Source: an uncultured Elstera sp.
GTDB taxonomy: Bacteria > Pseudomonadota > Alphaproteobacteria > Elsterales > Elsteraceae
Reading direction: 5' to 3'
DNA length: 36,302 bases
Assembly (NCBI GenBank): GCA_903931835.1
Contig: CAIZEE010000514.1
Coordinates: forward strand, 1 to 36,302
Positions 16,162 through 27,118 of this stretch are shown here, in pieces. Numbering within the stretch: the stretch's first letter is position 1; every line of letters begins with the position of its first letter. The notes under the pieces were generated by a model. It did not search any database, was not told the origin of the DNA, and was given only the letters and a program-made list of their open reading frames with translations. The translations under genes and the position numbers were made by a program.

Positions 16162-19100
16162 TTACTCCGCCGCCGGGGCCGGAACCGGCCCCTCCTTCGG
16201 TGTCAACATCCGGCTGAATTTCGGTCCCATCCAGGCCTGGATGTCATCCACTATCGTGAAGACGACCGGAATGAAGACCAGCGACAGCAGTGTTGAGGAT
16301 GCCAGGCCGCCGATCACAGCAACCGCGATCGGCTGATGGAAATCGGCATCGTTGCCGAAACCAAAGGCGACCGGCAGCATGCCCGCGACCATCGCGATCG
16401 TGGTCATCAGGATCGGCCTCGCACGCTTGGCGCCCGCATCCATCAACGCCTCGAGCCTCGTCATGCCGCGATCGCGCCTTGCCATAATCACGTACTCGAC
16501 CAGCAGGATCGAGTTCTTGGTGACGATGCCCATCAGCATGATGATGCCGATCAGGCTCGGCAGCGAAATCGACATATGAGAGACCCAAAGTGCTGCGATC
16601 GCCCCACCGAGACTAAGCGGCAAGGCCGCCATGATGGTGAAGGGCTGGAAGACATTGCGGAACAACAGGGTCAACACTGCCAGATTGAGCAGGATGCCGG
16701 TGACAAGCGCGATCAAGAAGCCGACGAACAGAATCTGCATCTGCTCGCTATCGCCATAGCTCGGCAATGTCACACCCGCCGGCAGGTTTTTCATCGCCGG
16801 CAACTCGTTGATCACCTTCATGGCGTCGCCGACATCCTTGCCGTGCAGATCGGCCTCGACGGCGACTTTCCGGGAGCGGTCGAACCGGTCGATTTCGGCT
16901 GCCGATGAGCCCATGCCGATCTCCGCCACGGAAGTAAGCGGCAGCAACTGGCCGGTGGTGGTACGAACCCGCAAGTTGGAGATGATGCCGAGCTCATCAC
17001 GCCATTTCTGGTCGATCTGAACGCGGATCGGCACTTGGCGATCGGATAGATCGAACTTGGCCGTATTGGTGTCGATATCGCCGAGCGTCGCGATCTTCGC
17101 CACCTGGGCGATCTCGGCTACCGACACGCCCTGTTCGGCCGCGCGATCGAGGTTGGGCTTGATCAGAATTTCGGGCCGTTGCAACGCAGCCGTCGTATTG
17201 ACGTTGGTGAGGAATGGCAATTGCTGCATCTCGCTGCGCAACCGATCGGCAGCCCCTTCCAGCGACGCTGGGTCATTGGACGTCAGATAGACGCTGATAT
17301 CCTTGTTGCCGGTGACGCTGGTGGTCGAGTTGAAGCCGGCGCGGATACCCGGGATCTGCTTGATCAGCGGCTCCATCCGCGCCTCGAACTTTTTCTGGCT
17401 GACGCGCGTATCGCGGTCGGTCAGGATCGCGAACATGCGGCCTTGCTGAATGCGCGACCGCCTGCCGGCAACCGTCCAGACATGCTCGACTTCCGGCTGC
17501 GCCCGCATCAGATCGCCCAGCCGCTGCATGACGGCGTCGGTATCGGCCAGCGTCTGGCCGGGCGGCAATTCGACGTTCAGCTGGGAGAAGCCGATATCCT
17601 GCGGCGGCAGGAAGCCCGACGGAAGATTGGTCGCAAGACCGACGGCGCCGACGAAGAATATGATCCCCGCGACAATGGTGACAACGCGATGGCGGAGCGA
17701 CCAGCTGAGCAGCCTCAGATAGCGCGGCATCCAGAACGGCTCGTCATGGTCCTTCTGCGTCGGCAGCATTAGATAGGCCGCCATCATCGGCGTGATCAGA
17801 CGCGCGACCAGCAGGGAGAACAGCACGGCGACCGCGACTGTGATGCCGAAGGAGCGAAAATACTGGCCGGCGATACCAGGCATGAAGGAAACCGGCACGA
17901 ACACCGCAACGATCGTCATCGTCGTCGCAATGACGGCGAGACCGATCTCCTCCGCTGCCTCCTGCGAGGCGACATAGGGACGCTTGCCCATACGGATGTG
18001 CCGGACGATGTTTTCGATCTCGACGATCGCATCATCGACGAGGATGCCGACCACCAGAGACAGGGCCAGCATGGTGATGCCATTGAGCGTGAAGCCGCAA
18101 AACTTCATCACAAGGAAAGTCGGAATGGTCGATAGCGGCATCGCCAGCGTCGAGATGAAAGTGGCGCGCCAATCGCGCAGGAAGAGCAAGACGACCAGCA
18201 CCGCCAGGATGGTACCCATCACCAGCGATTCGACCGAGGCCTTGAAGCTTTCCTTGGTGAACTTGACGAAATCGAGCACCAGCTCGAATTTGACGTCCGG
18301 ATAGTCCTTATGGAGCTGCTCAACCGCCTTGGCGACGCCCGCCGCCACCGTCACTTCAGACGATTTCGGCGCACGATAGATCGCAAAGCCGAGGCTCGGC
18401 TGGCCATCAAAGCGTGACAGGGTGCGCAGTTCCGCAGCGCCGTCGACGACCTCGCCCAGATCGCGCAGGCGCACCTTGGTGCCATTTGGCACGGTGATTT
18501 CAGCACCACCCAATTGCTCGACACTGCGTGCGGCGCCCAACGTGCGGATCGATTGCTCGGCGCGCCCGATATTGCTGCGTCCGCCCGGCAAGTCGACATT
18601 GAGGTCGCGCACCTGCTGGTTGACCTCGTCGGCGGTCAATCCCACCGCCATCAGGCGCCGGGGGTCGAGATTGACGCGGATTTCCCGGTTCTGGCCGCCG
18701 AAGCGCTCGATCTGGCCGACACCCGGAACATGGGTCAAGGCGCGAGTGATGTCGTCATCGACCAGCCAGGTCATCTCATCATAGGACCGCTGGGACGAGG
18801 TGACGTTGTAGATCAGGATTTCACCGCCGGACGTATCCTGGCGCACCACCTGGGGCTCATAGATATCCTGCGGCAGTTCGGGCCGGACCCGGCCGACCGC
18901 GTCGCGCACGTCACTGACCGCGCGATCTGTATTATAGCCGATCTTGAATTCGAGCACGGTCAGCGAGGAGCCGTCTGTCACCGTCGAGCTGACATGATCG
19001 AGGCCCTGGAGATTGCCGACCGCATTCTCGATCTTCTTGGTAACCTGGGTCTCAAGCTCGGTCGGTGCTGCACCGGGGCGATTGACCTGGATGGTGACCA

Positions 19101-19239
19101 CTGGGAAATCGATATCCGGGTTGTTGGTCACGTCCATCGTGAAATAGGCGGCAATGCCGGCGAAGACGAGGACCGCGAACAACACGATCGGCGGCATCGG
19201 GTGGCGGATGGCGATGCCGGAGATGTTTCCATTCGACAT
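16162..19239 (-). CDS. RND efflux transporter, inner-membrane pump
   Basis: The 1025-residue protein is a full-length hydrophobe/amphiphile exporter of the AcrB/MdtBC class. It has twelve membrane helices in two repeats, each with a large periplasmic loop. Asp402 and Asp403 in helix 4 ([14 protein letters not shown]) are the proton-relay pair. The start [25 protein letters not shown] and [20 protein letters not shown] are family-typical. It takes its substrate from the periplasm and needs an adaptor (the next gene upstream) and an outer-membrane channel. The ATG is eight bases after the adaptor stop, with GAGG overlapping that stop codon. Substrates cannot be assigned. Confidence 0.94.
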   Translation of the reverse strand: MSNGNISGIAIRHPMPPIVLFAVLVFAGIAAYFTMDVTNNPDIDFPVVTIQVNRPGAAPTELETQVTKKIENAVGNLQGLDHVSSTVTDGSSLTVLEFKIGYNTDRAVSDVRDAVGRVRPELPQDIYEPQVVRQDTSGGEILIYNVTSSQRSYDEMTWLVDDDITRALTHVPGVGQIERFGGQNREIRVNLDPRRLMAVGLTADEVNQQVRDLNVDLPGGRSNIGRAEQSIRTLGAARSVEQLGGAEITVPNGTKVRLRDLGEVVDGAAELRTLSRFDGQPSLGFAIYRAPKSSEVTVAAGVAKAVEQLHKDYPDVKFELVLDFVKFTKESFKASVESLVMGTILAVLVVLLFLRDWRATFISTLAMPLSTIPTFLVMKFCGFTLNGITMLALSLVVGILVDDAIVEIENIVRHIRMGKRPYVASQEAAEEIGLAVIATTMTIVAVFVPVSFMPGIAGQYFRSFGITVAVAVLFSLLVARLITPMMAAYLMLPTQKDHDEPFWMPRYLRLLSWSLRHRVVTIVAGIIFFVGAVGLATNLPSGFLPPQDIGFSQLNVELPPGQTLADTDAVMQRLGDLMRAQPEVEHVWTVAGRRSRIQQGRMFAILTDRDTRVSQKKFEARMEPLIKQIPGIRAGFNSTTSVTGNKDISVYLTSNDPASLEGAADRLRSEMQQLPFLTNVNTTAALQRPEILIKPNLDRAAEQGVSVAEIAQVAKIATLGDIDTNTAKFDLSDRQVPIRVQIDQKWRDELGIISNLRVRTTTGQLLPLTSVAEIGMGSSAAEIDRFDRSRKVAVEADLHGKDVGDAMKVINELPAMKNLPAGVTLPSYGDSEQMQILFVGFLIALVTGILLNLAVLTLLFRNVFQPFTIMAALPLSLGGAIAALWVSHMSISLPSLIGIIMLMGIVTKNSILLVEYVIMARRDRGMTRLEALMDAGAKRARPILMTTIAMVAGMLPVAFGFGNDADFHQPIAVAVIGGLASSTLLSLVFIPVVFTIVDDIQAWMGPKFSRMLTPKEGPVPAPAAE

Positions 19240-19247
19240 GATCGACC

Positions 19248-20468
19248 TCAGAACCGGCTGGGGGCGGGATTGGAGGCTTCGCCGGTGCTGGGCAAGGCCT
19301 GGCTGTCGTCAACGATGGTCACGGCTTCGCCGTTCTTGAGATAGCCGGCACCTCGCAGGGCGACATGCTCGCCGGCCTTGACGCCGCTCAAAACCGCGAT
19401 CTGGCCGTTATCGCGCGGACCCAACTGCACCGAGCGCAGCTCCGCCGTGTTGTCGGCGCCGATGACATAGAGGCGCGGTTTGCTGTCCTGATAGACAACC
19501 GCCTTCTCCGGCACGGTCAGGCCATTTTGCTGGCCCAGCAGGATGCGGCCGGTCACGAACATGCCGGGACGCAAATCGGGGCTTTTGGCGACATCAATGC
19601 GCACGCGGCCGACGCGGGTTTTCTGGTCGACCGAGGGTTCGACAAAGCGAACCTCGCCCTGCACCTCGGCCGCTCCTTCGACGCCGAGCGTCACGGGCTG
19701 GCCCTGCTTGACGGGTAGTAGATCAGTCTCCGGCAGTTCGGCCACCAACTCGACCCGGTCGTCGCGGATCATGCGGAACAACTCGGTACCGCCGGCCGAC
19801 ATCACGGCGCCCAGATGCGCCGAACGCTGTGTGATCGTGCCATCGGCGGGCGCTCTCACTTCAGCCTGACGCAATTGCGCCTGCGCCAAAGCCAGATTGG
19901 CCTCCGCCACGCCCACACGGGCAGCCGTGGTCAAGGCGCCGGCCTTGCGATTGTCGTAATCCTTGCCGCTCATCCAGCCGTTTTTCACGAGCTGATCGGC
20001 GCGATGGACGTTTGCGTCGGCCTCGCTGGCATTGGCGCGCGCCTCATTCAGGCTGGCTTGCATCTGCTGTACCGTGGCGCGCAGCAACCGGTCGTTGAAG
20101 CGGGCGAGCAATTGCCCCTTCGTGACGTGATCACCCACTTCCACCAGAACTTCCGACAGCGCCAGACCGATGGTCTCAGTGCCAATGGGCAATTCATCGC
20201 GGGCGGCGAGCGATCCGGTGACGACCAGGCTGCGGGGGATCATGCCCTGCTGCACCGGCACAACGGTTACAGTCAGCGCTGTCACCTTGGCATCCGCGCC
20301 CTTGGCTGCCGGTGCTGCGGGCTGCATGACATAATAAGCAGTCCCGGCTGCGACAACGCCGACAATGAGGGCTAGCCCCACCCAGTTGCGGTACCTGGCC
20401 ACCATTGAGCGCGGCGCTCGATGGGTCGCGAAACTTGGGCCCCCGCCCACATCGGTCAGTGCATCCAT
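19248..20468 (-). CDS. RND efflux periplasmic adaptor (membrane fusion protein)
   Basis: The 406-residue protein has a cytoplasmic start, one membrane anchor at about residues 30-50 (WVGLALIVGVVAAGTAYYV), then barrel-sandwich, coiled-coil and beta-barrel domains of the AcrA/MdtA type. PIGTETIGLALSEVLVEVGDHVTKGQLLARFN and APADGTITQRSAHLGAVMSAG are the two halves of the lipoyl-like domain. There is no lipobox, so it is anchored by the helix. It precedes the pump in a two-gene operon. No TolC-type channel gene is nearby, so that partner must be elsewhere. pspC ends 86 bases upstream on the same strand, so stress-linked read-through from the psp promoter is possible but unproven. Confidence 0.93.
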   Translation of the reverse strand: MDALTDVGGGPSFATHRAPRSMVARYRNWVGLALIVGVVAAGTAYYVMQPAAPAAKGADAKVTALTVTVVPVQQGMIPRSLVVTGSLAARDELPIGTETIGLALSEVLVEVGDHVTKGQLLARFNDRLLRATVQQMQASLNEARANASEADANVHRADQLVKNGWMSGKDYDNRKAGALTTAARVGVAEANLALAQAQLRQAEVRAPADGTITQRSAHLGAVMSAGGTELFRMIRDDRVELVAELPETDLLPVKQGQPVTLGVEGAAEVQGEVRFVEPSVDQKTRVGRVRIDVAKSPDLRPGMFVTGRILLGQQNGLTVPEKAVVYQDSKPRLYVIGADNTAELRSVQLGPRDNGQIAVLSGVKAGEHVALRGAGYLKNGEAVTIVDDSQALPSTGEASNPAPSRF

Positions 20469-20554
20469 GATCCCAATTCCCGTCTTTTTCGCAAAACTGT
20501 TCTATCAATGTGCCGAAATTGCGACCGGCATTATGGTTTTATTGGCAGGAGCAT

Positions 20555-20956
20555 TTATGCCCCTAAGTTACGGAATTCCCGGTCGAGCGTGAAATCCGGC
20601 GACGTAACGCGCTTTTCCATCTTGGCTAAACGCTGGTCGAGATCCGCGAAGGTCCGGTTGAGATCGCCCACCGTTCCGCGCGGCCGGGCATTGACCGATT
20701 GCCAGAAGCTGCGCTCCGTTTCGCTTTGAAACAGCTGGCTTGGCGCCTCCGGCATCACCATCCACATGACGATATAGGTGAAAAAGGTAAACGGACCGGC
20801 AACGAACAGCGAGGCAACCCAGGCAAGGCGGACCAGCGTCTTGTCCCAACCGAGGTAATCGGCGATGCCTGCCGCGACGCCGCCAACGACACGTTCCTTG
20901 CGGTTGCGATACAGACGTTTTGGGTCTGGCGGCACCATGCTTTGAAAGCCGTTCAT
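20555..20956 (-). CDS. pspC: phage shock protein C
   Basis: This 133-residue membrane protein has a PspC domain at 10-70: KRLYRNRKERVVGGVAAGIADYLGWDKTLVRL, with one or two membrane segments (WVASLFVAGPFTFFTYIVMWMV). The C-terminal tail is coiled-coil-like. It senses inner-membrane damage together with PspB and releases PspA/PspF control. The ATG at 20956 has AAGGAG eight bases upstream and overlaps the pspB stop (TGATG), so the two are translationally coupled. Confidence 0.92.
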   Translation of the reverse strand: MNGFQSMVPPDPKRLYRNRKERVVGGVAAGIADYLGWDKTLVRLAWVASLFVAGPFTFFTYIVMWMVMPEAPSQLFQSETERSFWQSVNARPRGTVGDLNRTFADLDQRLAKMEKRVTSPDFTLDREFRNLGA

Positions 20957-21165
20957 CACAAAGACTCCTTGGTATCGAGCACACGCTCGAGATTGGTGAT
21001 GCGCTGCTCCAGCCGTTGAGCCAGGGTGAAAAGCTGTTGCAGCAGAAGCTGATCCTCGCTCGACAATCCCCGGGTCTTCTTCCACTGCGTGACGTAGTGA
21101 AGAATGACCGCCGGGCAGGCGACGAACAGAATGGCGCAGACGAAGATCGGCACGAGTTCCCCCAT
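20956..21165 (-). CDS. pspB: phage shock protein B
   Basis: The 69-residue protein has one N-terminal membrane segment (residues 6-24, IFVCAILFVACPAVILHYV), then WKKTRGLSSEDQLLLQQL and a leucine-rich coiled coil, the standard PspB form. It works with PspC at the inner membrane. The ATG at 21165 comes five bases after the pspA stop. Confidence 0.92.
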   Translation of the reverse strand: MGELVPIFVCAILFVACPAVILHYVTQWKKTRGLSSEDQLLLQQLFTLAQRLEQRITNLERVLDTKESL

Positions 21166-21170
21166 GGCGG

Positions 21171-21857
21171 CTACGCTTTCGCCGAGACGCGGTTGCTGAG
21201 ACGCTCCTTCAGCGCCGCCAGTTCATCCTCGACCTTCGTATCGGTCTCGAGTTCAGCGAATTGTTCTGACAGGCTGGGCCCGCGGCCGTTGCGGCCGAGA
21301 TCATAGGCGTCGACCTTGCCGTCCATTTCGTCGAGCGCGCGTTCGACCTGCTGCATGCGCGACAGGGCGTCATCAACGCGGCTGTCGTAGAGCGCGCCGC
21401 GCGTCTTAAGACGCGCATGGGCCGATTGCGCACGAGCGATCATTGCCGCCTCGCGCTGCTTGGCGTCGTCCAGCTTGGCCTGCAGCTTCGCCACATCCTC
21501 ATTCTGGTGCGCGAGATACGCGTCGAGATCGGCAAGCTGGGCCTGCCCCGCCTCGATCGCCTGCACCGCGCGGCTCTTTGCCACCAGCGCACCCTTGGCC
21601 AGATCCTCGCGGCCCTTCTCGATCGCCAGTTCCGCCTTGGCTTCCCAGCTGTCGCGTTCGCGGACCAGCGTGTTGAGCTTGCGCTCCAATTCCTTCTTAT
21701 CGGCGATCGACCGGACGGCGGCCGAGCGCACCTCGACCAGCGTGTCTTCCATCTCCTGCACGATCAGCCGAATGATCTTCTGCGGATCCTCGGCGCGGTC
21801 GAGCAAGGCGACGATGTTGGAATTCACGATGTCTGATAGGCGAGAGAAAATACCCAT
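21171..21857 (-). CDS. pspA: phage shock protein A
   Basis: The 228-residue protein is almost entirely coiled coil, starting MGIFSRLSDIVNSNIVALLDRAEDPQKIIR as in PspA/IM30 (ESCRT-III-like). It binds stressed inner membrane to keep the proton gradient and inhibits PspF when stress is absent. AAGGA lies nine bases before ATG 21857. A sigma-54 promoter at 21894-21910 gives a leader of about 25 bases. The order pspA-pspB-pspC on one strand with pspF divergent is the enterobacterial arrangement. Confidence 0.95.
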   Translation of the reverse strand: MGIFSRLSDIVNSNIVALLDRAEDPQKIIRLIVQEMEDTLVEVRSAAVRSIADKKELERKLNTLVRERDSWEAKAELAIEKGREDLAKGALVAKSRAVQAIEAGQAQLADLDAYLAHQNEDVAKLQAKLDDAKQREAAMIARAQSAHARLKTRGALYDSRVDDALSRMQQVERALDEMDGKVDAYDLGRNGRGPSLSEQFAELETDTKVEDELAALKERLSNRVSAKA

Positions 21858-21893
21858 GATGGCGATTCCTTTAGTTGACCTACCCCTCTCTAT

Positions 21894-21910
21894 AGCAGGG
21901 TGCGTGCCAA
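21894..21910 (-). promoter_or_regulatory. sigma-54 promoter of pspABC
   Basis: On the minus strand TTGGCACG (-24 element, TGGCAC at 21904-21909) is followed at the correct five-base spacing by CTGCT (-12 element, 21894-21898). This differs in one base from the TGGCAC-N5-TTGCW consensus. It sits 37 bases upstream of pspA and opposite pspF, the sigma-54 activator, so function is well supported by context. Confidence 0.85.
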
Positions 21911-21916
21911 CTCATA

Positions 21917-21938
21917 AAATGGCTGAAATCCGCCATTT
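21917..21938. promoter_or_regulatory. inverted repeat AAATGGC/GCCATTT next to the psp promoter
   Basis: AAATGGC (21917-21923) and GCCATTT (21932-21938) form a dyad with an eight-base centre, between pspF and the sigma-54 promoter. It could be a PspF or IHF site, or an operator controlling pspF. It is only about seven bases upstream of the -24 element, closer than usual enhancer sites, so the role is open. Confidence 0.4.
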
Positions 21939-22007
21939 CAATTCGGCCAATCGCTAGCCCAATAACATATTATTTTATCGAATGACAAAAAGTGCTATTC
22001 GTCGCGG

Positions 22008-22994
<987 letters not shown>

Positions 22995-23119
22995 GTACGC
23001 CGTTGTCATGGTCAGCAGATATCGTTACGACGCGGCCCGTAGTTGATTTGGCCGTCTGATTAACCTATCGGTTCAGGACAAGGCGTGACCTCGGAATTTT
23101 ATCGGCGGGCAATACGGGC

Positions 23120-25249
23120 GTGAACGAACCCACCCTGACCATTCAGCAGGCCTTCGATATGGGCCTGGCGCATCATCAGGCCGGGCGCCTTGCCGAGGCC
23201 GAGCCGCTGTACAGGCGTATCCTTGCGACCATGCCGGAGCATTACGAGACGCTGCATCTGCTGGGCGTGCTGGCGATGCAGGTCGGCCGCAGCGATGTCG
23301 CGATCGAGTATATCGGGGCGGCTTTGAAGCATCAGCCGCGTGCGGCCGTCTATCTCAGCAATATGGGCAGTGCCCTCAACAATCTCGGCCGGCACCGCGA
23401 GGCCGCAGTCTATTGCGCCGACGCTATCCGCGCCAAACCCGATTATCCGGACGCCCATGTCAATCTGGCGCTGGCGCTGAAGGGTCAAGGGCGGATCGAT
23501 GACGCGGCCGTGTGTTACCGCGAGGCGCTGCGTCACGCGCCAGCCTCATCGGGCATCCGCATCAACCTTGGCAATCTGCTGTTTGAACAGCGGAAATTCG
23601 CCGAGGCCCGGGTGATGTTCGAGGAGGTGCTGCGCCGCGAACCCAATCACCCGGATGCGCATAACGGCCTGGGCGTACTGGCCTTCGAGGAGCTGAATCT
23701 GGAGCAGGCGGAGCGGCATTACCGGGAGGCGGTGAAACATAATCCGAACCTAGCCAGCGGCCATAGCAATCTCGGGCTGCTGATGCGCGACATCAACAAG
23801 CTGGAAGAGGCGGAATTCCATTGCCGCGAAGCGATCCGCCTGGACCCCAAGCTGATCCACGCGCATGGCAATCTGGGCCTGGCCCTCGCCGATCGAAACC
23901 GCTTTGAGGAGGCGGAAGCCCATTACCGCGATGCGCTGGCCCTCAAGCCCGATTTCATGCAGGTCTCGGCCAATCTCGCGATCGCACTTTATGAGCAGGG
24001 ACGCTACGCCGAATGCGCGGCACAAGCGCGCCATGCGCTTAGCCTCGATCCCACTCTGGCGCAGGCGCATAACAGCCTGGCTGCCGCTCTCTTCGAACTA
24101 GGCGATGTTGAAGAAGCGGAACGCGAGGCGCGATTGGGGCCGGAACTTCAGCCGAAATCGCCGCTCGCCGCGCGCGACCATGCGTTGCTCTTACGCGATT
24201 GGGGTCGGATCGAGGAATCGATCATTGCCTGTGAGGAGGCTATCCGTCGCGCCCCGGATAATCCGGAAGGCCATGTCAATCTGGCCGGCACGCTACTGCT
24301 GAACGGCCAACTTGAAGAGGGCTGGCGAGAATATGAATGGCGTCAACGCTCATACAAAAGCGCGCTCCGATCGCGCCATTTACTGCAACCGCAGTGGAAG
24401 GGCGAAAGGCTGAACGGCAGGACGCTGCTGATCTATACCGAGCAGGGCGTCGGCGACAACATCCAGTTCGTCCGCTATGTGCCGATGATCGAAGGCGTGC
24501 TGGAGCCGGGAGCGAAGGTAATCCTGAGCGCGCCCAAGGGACTGTTGCGGCTGTTCCGCGATTTGCACGGCATCGAGCGGCTGTTGGAAATCGACAAATC
24601 GCTGCCGCCCTTTGACCTGCATTGCCCGATGTTGAGCCTACCCCTCGCCTTCGGCACCACCGTCGAGAGCATTCCGGGCGACACCCCCTATCTCAGCGTC
24701 GACCCGGAAGAGGTGGCGGCATGGCGGAGGCGTCTGGCACCGCTCGAAGGCCTGAAAATTGGCATTGCCTGGCGCGGCAATAAATTGTTCAGCGCCGACC
24801 GGCGGCGTTCGATCCCCTGGGAAACGCTGGCGCCGCTTGGCCAGGTGCCGGGCATCTCGCTGATCTCACTCGACAAGCGCGAGCCTGGCGTCGCCGAGCC
24901 GCCGCCGAGGGAGGGGATGGTTCTGCATGACTGGACGGACGAGCTGCATGATTTCGCCGCAACCGGCGCTTTGATCGAGGCGCTCGATCTGGTCATCAGC
25001 GTCGATACCGCCATCGTCCATCTGGCGGGGGCGCTGGCGAAGCCGGTCTGGCTGCTCAACCGGTTCGCGTCGGATTGGCGCTGGCTGCGCGAGCGTGAGG
25101 ACAGCCCCTGGTACCCCACGCTGCGGCAATTCCGCCAAAGCCGGGCGCATGATTGGCATAGCGTCATTGAACGGGTCGCGGACGAACTCAGCAAATTGGC
25201 CTCCCGCCGTCCAAAGGGCCGCAACGGGCGCGTCATCAAACCGGCCTAA
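23120..25249 (+). CDS. TPR-repeat protein with GT9/GT41-like C-terminal domain
   Basis: The 709-residue protein has about eleven or twelve tetratricopeptide repeats over residues 10-410 (repeated pattern of N-L-G-x-x-L, E-A-E-x-x-Y-R-E-A, P-D or P-N). A C-terminal domain of about 280 residues follows. Its LKIGIAWRGN and VISVDTAIVHLAGALAKPVWLL resemble the nucleotide-sugar-binding half of heptosyltransferase-like (GT9) and O-GlcNAc transferase-like proteins. It probably transfers a sugar to protein or a glycan, but the acceptor is unknown. The start is GTG 23120; ATG 23159 is an alternative. The protein has no signal peptide and is probably cytoplasmic. Its TAA shares three bases with the convergent DUF2125 gene stop. 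Confidence 0.85.
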   Translation: MNEPTLTIQQAFDMGLAHHQAGRLAEAEPLYRRILATMPEHYETLHLLGVLAMQVGRSDVAIEYIGAALKHQPRAAVYLSNMGSALNNLGRHREAAVYCADAIRAKPDYPDAHVNLALALKGQGRIDDAAVCYREALRHAPASSGIRINLGNLLFEQRKFAEARVMFEEVLRREPNHPDAHNGLGVLAFEELNLEQAERHYREAVKHNPNLASGHSNLGLLMRDINKLEEAEFHCREAIRLDPKLIHAHGNLGLALADRNRFEEAEAHYRDALALKPDFMQVSANLAIALYEQGRYAECAAQARHALSLDPTLAQAHNSLAAALFELGDVEEAEREARLGPELQPKSPLAARDHALLLRDWGRIEESIIACEEAIRRAPDNPEGHVNLAGTLLLNGQLEEGWREYEWRQRSYKSALRSRHLLQPQWKGERLNGRTLLIYTEQGVGDNIQFVRYVPMIEGVLEPGAKVILSAPKGLLRLFRDLHGIERLLEIDKSLPPFDLHCPMLSLPLAFGTTVESIPGDTPYLSVDPEEVAAWRRRLAPLEGLKIGIAWRGNKLFSADRRRSIPWETLAPLGQVPGISLISLDKREPGVAEPPPREGMVLHDWTDELHDFAATGALIEALDLVISVDTAIVHLAGALAKPVWLLNRFASDWRWLREREDSPWYPTLRQFRQSRAHDWHSVIERVADELSKLASRRPKGRNGRVIKPA

Positions 25250-26277
25250 TCCAAGGGCAGCGCCGACAGCTTGACCAACCGCGCCGGCCCGATTGACAGC
25301 CAGCCATCCTGGATCGAGATCGGCAGGGCGAGTTTGGTCTTGCCCGTATCGCCGTCCGTCTGGGCCATGGAGGCTAGGACCGCTCGGGCGAAATCAGCAT
25401 TCTTCGCCGATATCCGGCCATCGGCGACCAATTGATCGACGACCGCGTTATAACCCTGAATCTGTGTCGCAAATGCGCCAAGCGGCCGCATCTCAGAATC
25501 GAGCGCTAACGTTCCCGACCCCTGAATATCCACCGGCCCGGACTGGAACGACGCGTGGCTGACTTCGATGGTCCCGCCATCGTCGCGCCAGGCGGCGAGG
25601 CCATCCTTCAACCGACCGGGTGGAATCGCCCCAAGCAGCCGCGCGGTCACCGCGCCATCGACGCTGGCCGATGATAGAGCGACGCCGCCGATCACTGTGC
25701 CAAGCCCCTTGAACTCAAGATCGAGATCGCCGGCATCGCCTAAGTGATCGCCCGGCTCGATGTGGTGGGTGAACAGCTTTGAGGTGAGGGAGGCGGCTGA
25801 CACGGAAAAGGCGTCGACCGTCAGCTTCGCCATCTTCGCGGCGACATCCACTTCACGATCATCGCGTTTGCGCCGGGGCATGACGATGGCGAACTCGGTC
25901 GTCTCCAGCCTCAGCCTGTCGATCTTATCGCCGCTGTAGCGTTCAATGTCGTGGGGGCCGGCAGCACTCAACCGCAATTCGGAGCTGAACACGTGATAGC
26001 CGAAGGTGAGTTCCGGCGCCTTCCAGTTCCAGCCCTGCGATCCAGCGGCACCGGGCCTGGCAGTGATCGACGGATTGACCAGGGTTGCGAAGAAGCCGAC
26101 CGGGAAGCCGGAAATGCGTTTCGCCTCGAAATGCACGTCGACGCCCTCTGCCTGCCGGGCGGCAAGCCAGTCGTCGAGGGCAGCCTCGAACCGGTTCGCG
26201 CCAACAAACCAGGCGGCCGAGACGGCGAGCATGACCAGCACCATCGCTGTGAGAGCGAGCAGAATTTTGCGATTCAT
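25246..26277 (-). CDS. DUF2125 domain-containing envelope protein
   Basis: From ATG 26277 the protein has 343 residues, with an N-terminal membrane anchor or signal (ILLALTAMVLVMLAVSAAWFV). A large extracytoplasmic domain follows, with RISGFPVGFFATLVNPSI and APELTFGYHVFSSELRLSAAGPH, the recurring pattern of alphaproteobacterial DUF2125. Function is unknown; a role in envelope or lipid handling is often supposed because the fold recalls AsmA-like repeats, which I cannot verify. In-frame codons further upstream (to 26376) look like leader sequence without a ribosome site. It is divergent from the ChaC-type gene and convergent with the TPR gene. Confidence 0.8.
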   Translation of the reverse strand: MNRKILLALTAMVLVMLAVSAAWFVGANRFEAALDDWLAARQAEGVDVHFEAKRISGFPVGFFATLVNPSITARPGAAGSQGWNWKAPELTFGYHVFSSELRLSAAGPHDIERYSGDKIDRLRLETTEFAIVMPRRKRDDREVDVAAKMAKLTVDAFSVSAASLTSKLFTHHIEPGDHLGDAGDLDLEFKGLGTVIGGVALSSASVDGAVTARLLGAIPPGRLKDGLAAWRDDGGTIEVSHASFQSGPVDIQGSGTLALDSEMRPLGAFATQIQGYNAVVDQLVADGRISAKNADFARAVLASMAQTDGDTGKTKLALPISIQDGWLSIGPARLVKLSALPLD

Positions 26278-26497
26278 CGCCGCGCTGAAGCTCCAGGGCC
26301 GGCTGCCATAAACCGAGGCAGGTTGAGGACACAGGTAGACCCAGCCTTTAAACGTCGCAAGCGCGCAAACTGTCATGCGTCAAGGCGTCGCCATCGGCGT
26401 GAATTCGCCAGCAAGATCAGCGTTAAACGCCGGAGTACCGATACGCCCGAACTAAGTTTTTGGCCACAGGCCGAATGTTTTGAACAATGATGGCGGC

Positions 26498-27118
26498 ATG
26501 ACGATCGGAATCAAGGACGGCCCGACCTTGTTGGGCGATGAAGCGGATAATTTCTGGGTGTTCGGCTACGGCTCCCTGATGTGGAATCCGGGTTTTGTTC
26601 ATCTCGACGCGAGACCGGCCGTCGTCAATGGCTGCCATCGACGGTTCTGCGTCTATTCGCATCGCTATCGCGGCTCCCCCGCGCGGCCCGGGCTGGTGCT
26701 CGGCCTCGACCGCGGCGGCTCATGCCGGGGCGTGCTGTTCCGTCTTAGCCACGATCAGATGGCCGCAGCCCTGCCCTATCTTGAGGACCGCGAAATGAGC
26801 TCCGCCTCCTATCAGCCGAGGCTCCTTCGCGTCCGCCATGCGGCCGGACAAAGTCAGGCCTTGTGCTTTGTCGTCGATCGCACGCATCCGCAATACGCCG
26901 GCATGCTGGATGACGAACAATGCGCCCGCATCATCGCGCATAGCAGTGGCGAGCGCGGCAGCAATCCCGATTATCTGGAAAACACGCTTGAGCATTTGCG
27001 CGAACTCGGCATCGTCGACCGCGATCTCGTCAAACTATCCAAACGCGTGCGCGCCCTAATTGCCTGTGGCGACAAGGCGAGGCCTTTGCCCGAGTATATT
27101 GAGGACTGGTCGATTTAG
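26498..27118 (+). CDS. ChaC-type gamma-glutamylcyclotransferase
   Basis: The 206-residue cytoplasmic enzyme cleaves gamma-glutamyl groups, in the ChaC family from glutathione, to give 5-oxoproline. The substrate-binding loop FGYGSLMW is at 22-29 and the catalytic Glu is probably Glu99 in LEDREMSSASY. NPDYLENTLEHLRELGI near the end is typical of bacterial ChaC. The chosen ATG 26498 leaves a short leader before the motif; TTG 26480 adds six residues and is possible. Its TAG shares bases with the TAA of the convergent gene at 27115. Confidence 0.9.
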   Translation: MTIGIKDGPTLLGDEADNFWVFGYGSLMWNPGFVHLDARPAVVNGCHRRFCVYSHRYRGSPARPGLVLGLDRGGSCRGVLFRLSHDQMAAALPYLEDREMSSASYQPRLLRVRHAAGQSQALCFVVDRTHPQYAGMLDDEQCARIIAHSSGERGSNPDYLENTLEHLRELGIVDRDLVKLSKRVRALIACGDKARPLPEYIEDWSI

